From Blautia sp. (GTDB taxonomy: Bacteria; Bacillota; Clostridia; Lachnospirales; Lachnospiraceae): 7,174 nucleotides of DNA. The position numbers were made by a program, and so were the translations under genes. The notes beneath the pieces are model-generated. The model did not search any database. It had not been told where the DNA came from and worked only from the letters and a program-made list of their open reading frames with translations. The first letter of the stretch is position 1, and each line of letters begins with the position of its first letter. Of the stretch, positions 6,658-7,174 are shown piece by piece. The stretch covers positions 1 to 7,174 of the forward strand of contig JAFOJB010000420.1 of assembly GCA_017420455.1 (NCBI GenBank). Reading direction: 5' to 3'.

Positions 6658-6664
6658 CCTCCTT
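6658..6664 (-). promoter_or_regulatory. Strong ribosome binding site of the small membrane protein gene
   Basis: AAGGAGG on the minus strand, 5 nt before the ATG at 6652. Its AGGAGG (6658-6663) can pair perfectly with CCTCCT (6672-6677), the 3' arm of the terminator just upstream, over an 8-nt loop. The site may therefore be open or closed depending on which fold forms. Confidence 0.8.
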
Positions 6665-6711
6665 AAAAATCAGGAGGAAATGAACGGCATTCTGCCTTTC
6701 ATCTCCTCCTG
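6664..6711 (-). terminator. Rho-independent terminator after the L,D-transpeptidase gene
   Basis: Read on the minus strand, a 13-nt arm (6699-6711) pairs with 6671-6683 with one mismatch (CAGGAGGAGATGA against TCATTTCCTCCTG). The loop holds a further GGCA/TGCC stem, and the hairpin is followed by ATTTTTA (6664-6670). This is the classical form. On the plus strand a GTTTTC follows the same stem, so weak activity in the other direction is possible, though no plus-strand gene needs it. Confidence 0.85.
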
Positions 6712-6715
6712 TTTT

Positions 6716-6730
6716 CTGAATCAGATTCAG
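6716..6730. other. Perfect 15-bp palindrome with 7-bp arms
   Basis: CTGAATC-A-GATTCAG is an exact inverted repeat around one central base. A one-base centre is poor for an RNA hairpin but suits a DNA site for a dimeric regulator. It lies just upstream of the terminator, between the L,D-transpeptidase and the small membrane protein gene. No clear promoter boxes accompany it, so an operator role is speculative. Confidence 0.35.
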
Positions 6731-6739
6731 GATCCCGGT

Positions 6740-6776
6740 ATCAGGGAAATACCGCCGTGATCAGTATCTCCCGGAT
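6740..6776 (-). other. Strong hairpin in the 3' untranslated region of the L,D-transpeptidase gene
   Basis: On the minus strand, ATCCGGGAGATAC (6764-6776) pairs with GTATTTCCCTGAT (6740-6752) around an 11-nt loop. It has 13 positions with one C/T mismatch and one G-U pair. It begins 15 nt after the stop codon. No U-tract follows, so it is not itself a terminator. It may protect the mRNA end. A shorter alternative pairing, CGGTAT/ATACCG (6736-6754), would compete with it. Confidence 0.5.
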
Positions 6777-6791
6777 AAGGTATCGTTCTTA

Positions 6792-7174
6792 TTAATAAAA
6801 GCAAATGATCGGTACATTGTAATCGATAATGGAATACAGGTAGGCCGCGCTGTCATAGGGAAGGTTGATGCAGCCATGGGAGCCTGCATACAGATACCTG
6901 TCTCCTCCGAAATAGTCCTGCCAGGTGGCGTCATGGAAACCAATGCCTCCATTGAAGGGCATCCAGTAGGTTACCTCGGTTTCATACTCGTAGGTGCCAT
7001 CCTCTTTCTGGCCGCCCCGGAGGATCTCCGGACTCTTCTTATAATACAGGGTATACACGCCGGAAGGAGTTTCCCTGCCGGCATCGCCTAACAGTCCGGA
7101 AACGATGGGCGAATCCATAATGATATTCCCGTACTGATAATAATACATGTACTGATCGCTGAGATCCACCTCGA
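6792..7174 (-). CDS. L,D-transpeptidase (YkuD domain), C-terminal part, cut by the window edge
   Basis: The reading frame is open through the right edge, so the true start lies outside. The visible 127 or so codons are a YkuD catalytic domain. The usual opening V-D-L-S-D-Q-Y-M-Y-Y is followed by PSGVY, then GFHD, whose His lies 21 residues before the nucleophile Cys in SHGCINL; the protein ends shortly after in IICFY. These enzymes form 3-3 cross-links in peptidoglycan or attach proteins to it, acting outside the membrane through an acyl-Cys intermediate, and usually resist most beta-lactams. In Clostridia the missing N-terminal part often carries a membrane anchor and a peptidoglycan-binding domain. 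A GTG at 7167-7169 is an internal codon, not a credible start. The gene ends in TAA and is followed by a hairpin and a terminator. Confidence 0.92.
   Translation of the reverse strand, partial: EVDLSDQYMYYYQYGNIIMDSPIVSGLLGDAGRETPSGVYTLYYKKSPEILRGGQKEDGTYEYETEVTYWMPFNGGIGFHDATWQDYFGGDRYLYAGSHGCINLPYDSAAYLYSIIDYNVPIICFY

Overview
All five substantial genes in this 7.2 kb window lie on the minus strand, so transcription runs from high to low coordinates. The base composition (around 50-55% GC), strong AGGAGG-type ribosome binding sites, short intergenic gaps and the protein families point to a Gram-positive member of the Clostridia, most likely Lachnospiraceae. This assignment is an inference from protein style; no rRNA or other marker gene is present.

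In transcription order: (1) the C-terminal part of a YkuD-type L,D-transpeptidase, cut by the right edge (6792-7174). (2) A structured 139-bp gap with a strong 3'-UTR hairpin, a perfect 15-bp palindrome and a Rho-independent terminator. (3) A 98-residue three-helix membrane protein resembling DUF3784 (6356-6652). (4) A 92-bp gap with two tandem copies of a 26-bp repeat. (5) trmO, a tRNA t6A37 methyltransferase (5550-6263). (6) A monofunctional aspartate kinase with C-terminal ACT domains, of the Bacillus YclM/ThrD type (4193-5515). It has a possible promoter of its own inside the end of trmO. (7) A 93-bp gap with a bulged hairpin. (8) An 850-residue fusion of a RecB/Cas4-like PD-(D/E)XK nuclease and an iron-sulfur XPD/DinG helicase, with a repetitive acidic C-terminal tail (1547-4099). 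(9) Three bases after it, an exported serine hydrolase of the class A beta-lactamase fold, with wall-binding-like repeats and without the deacylating glutamate (32-1543).

No terminator separates genes 3 to 9, so the small membrane protein, trmO, aspartate kinase, helicase and serine hydrolase could share transcripts. The helicase and serine hydrolase are probably translationally coupled. The functions are mixed (cell wall, tRNA modification, amino acid synthesis, DNA repair), as in an ordinary chromosomal housekeeping neighbourhood. I see no mobile element, CRISPR array, tRNA or rRNA, and no gene-free stretch longer than 300 bases. The points most worth a second look are the nuclease-helicase fusion with its repeat tail, the beta-lactamase-fold protein with Leu at the Glu166 position, and the terminator whose 3' arm could also pair with the next gene's ribosome binding site.
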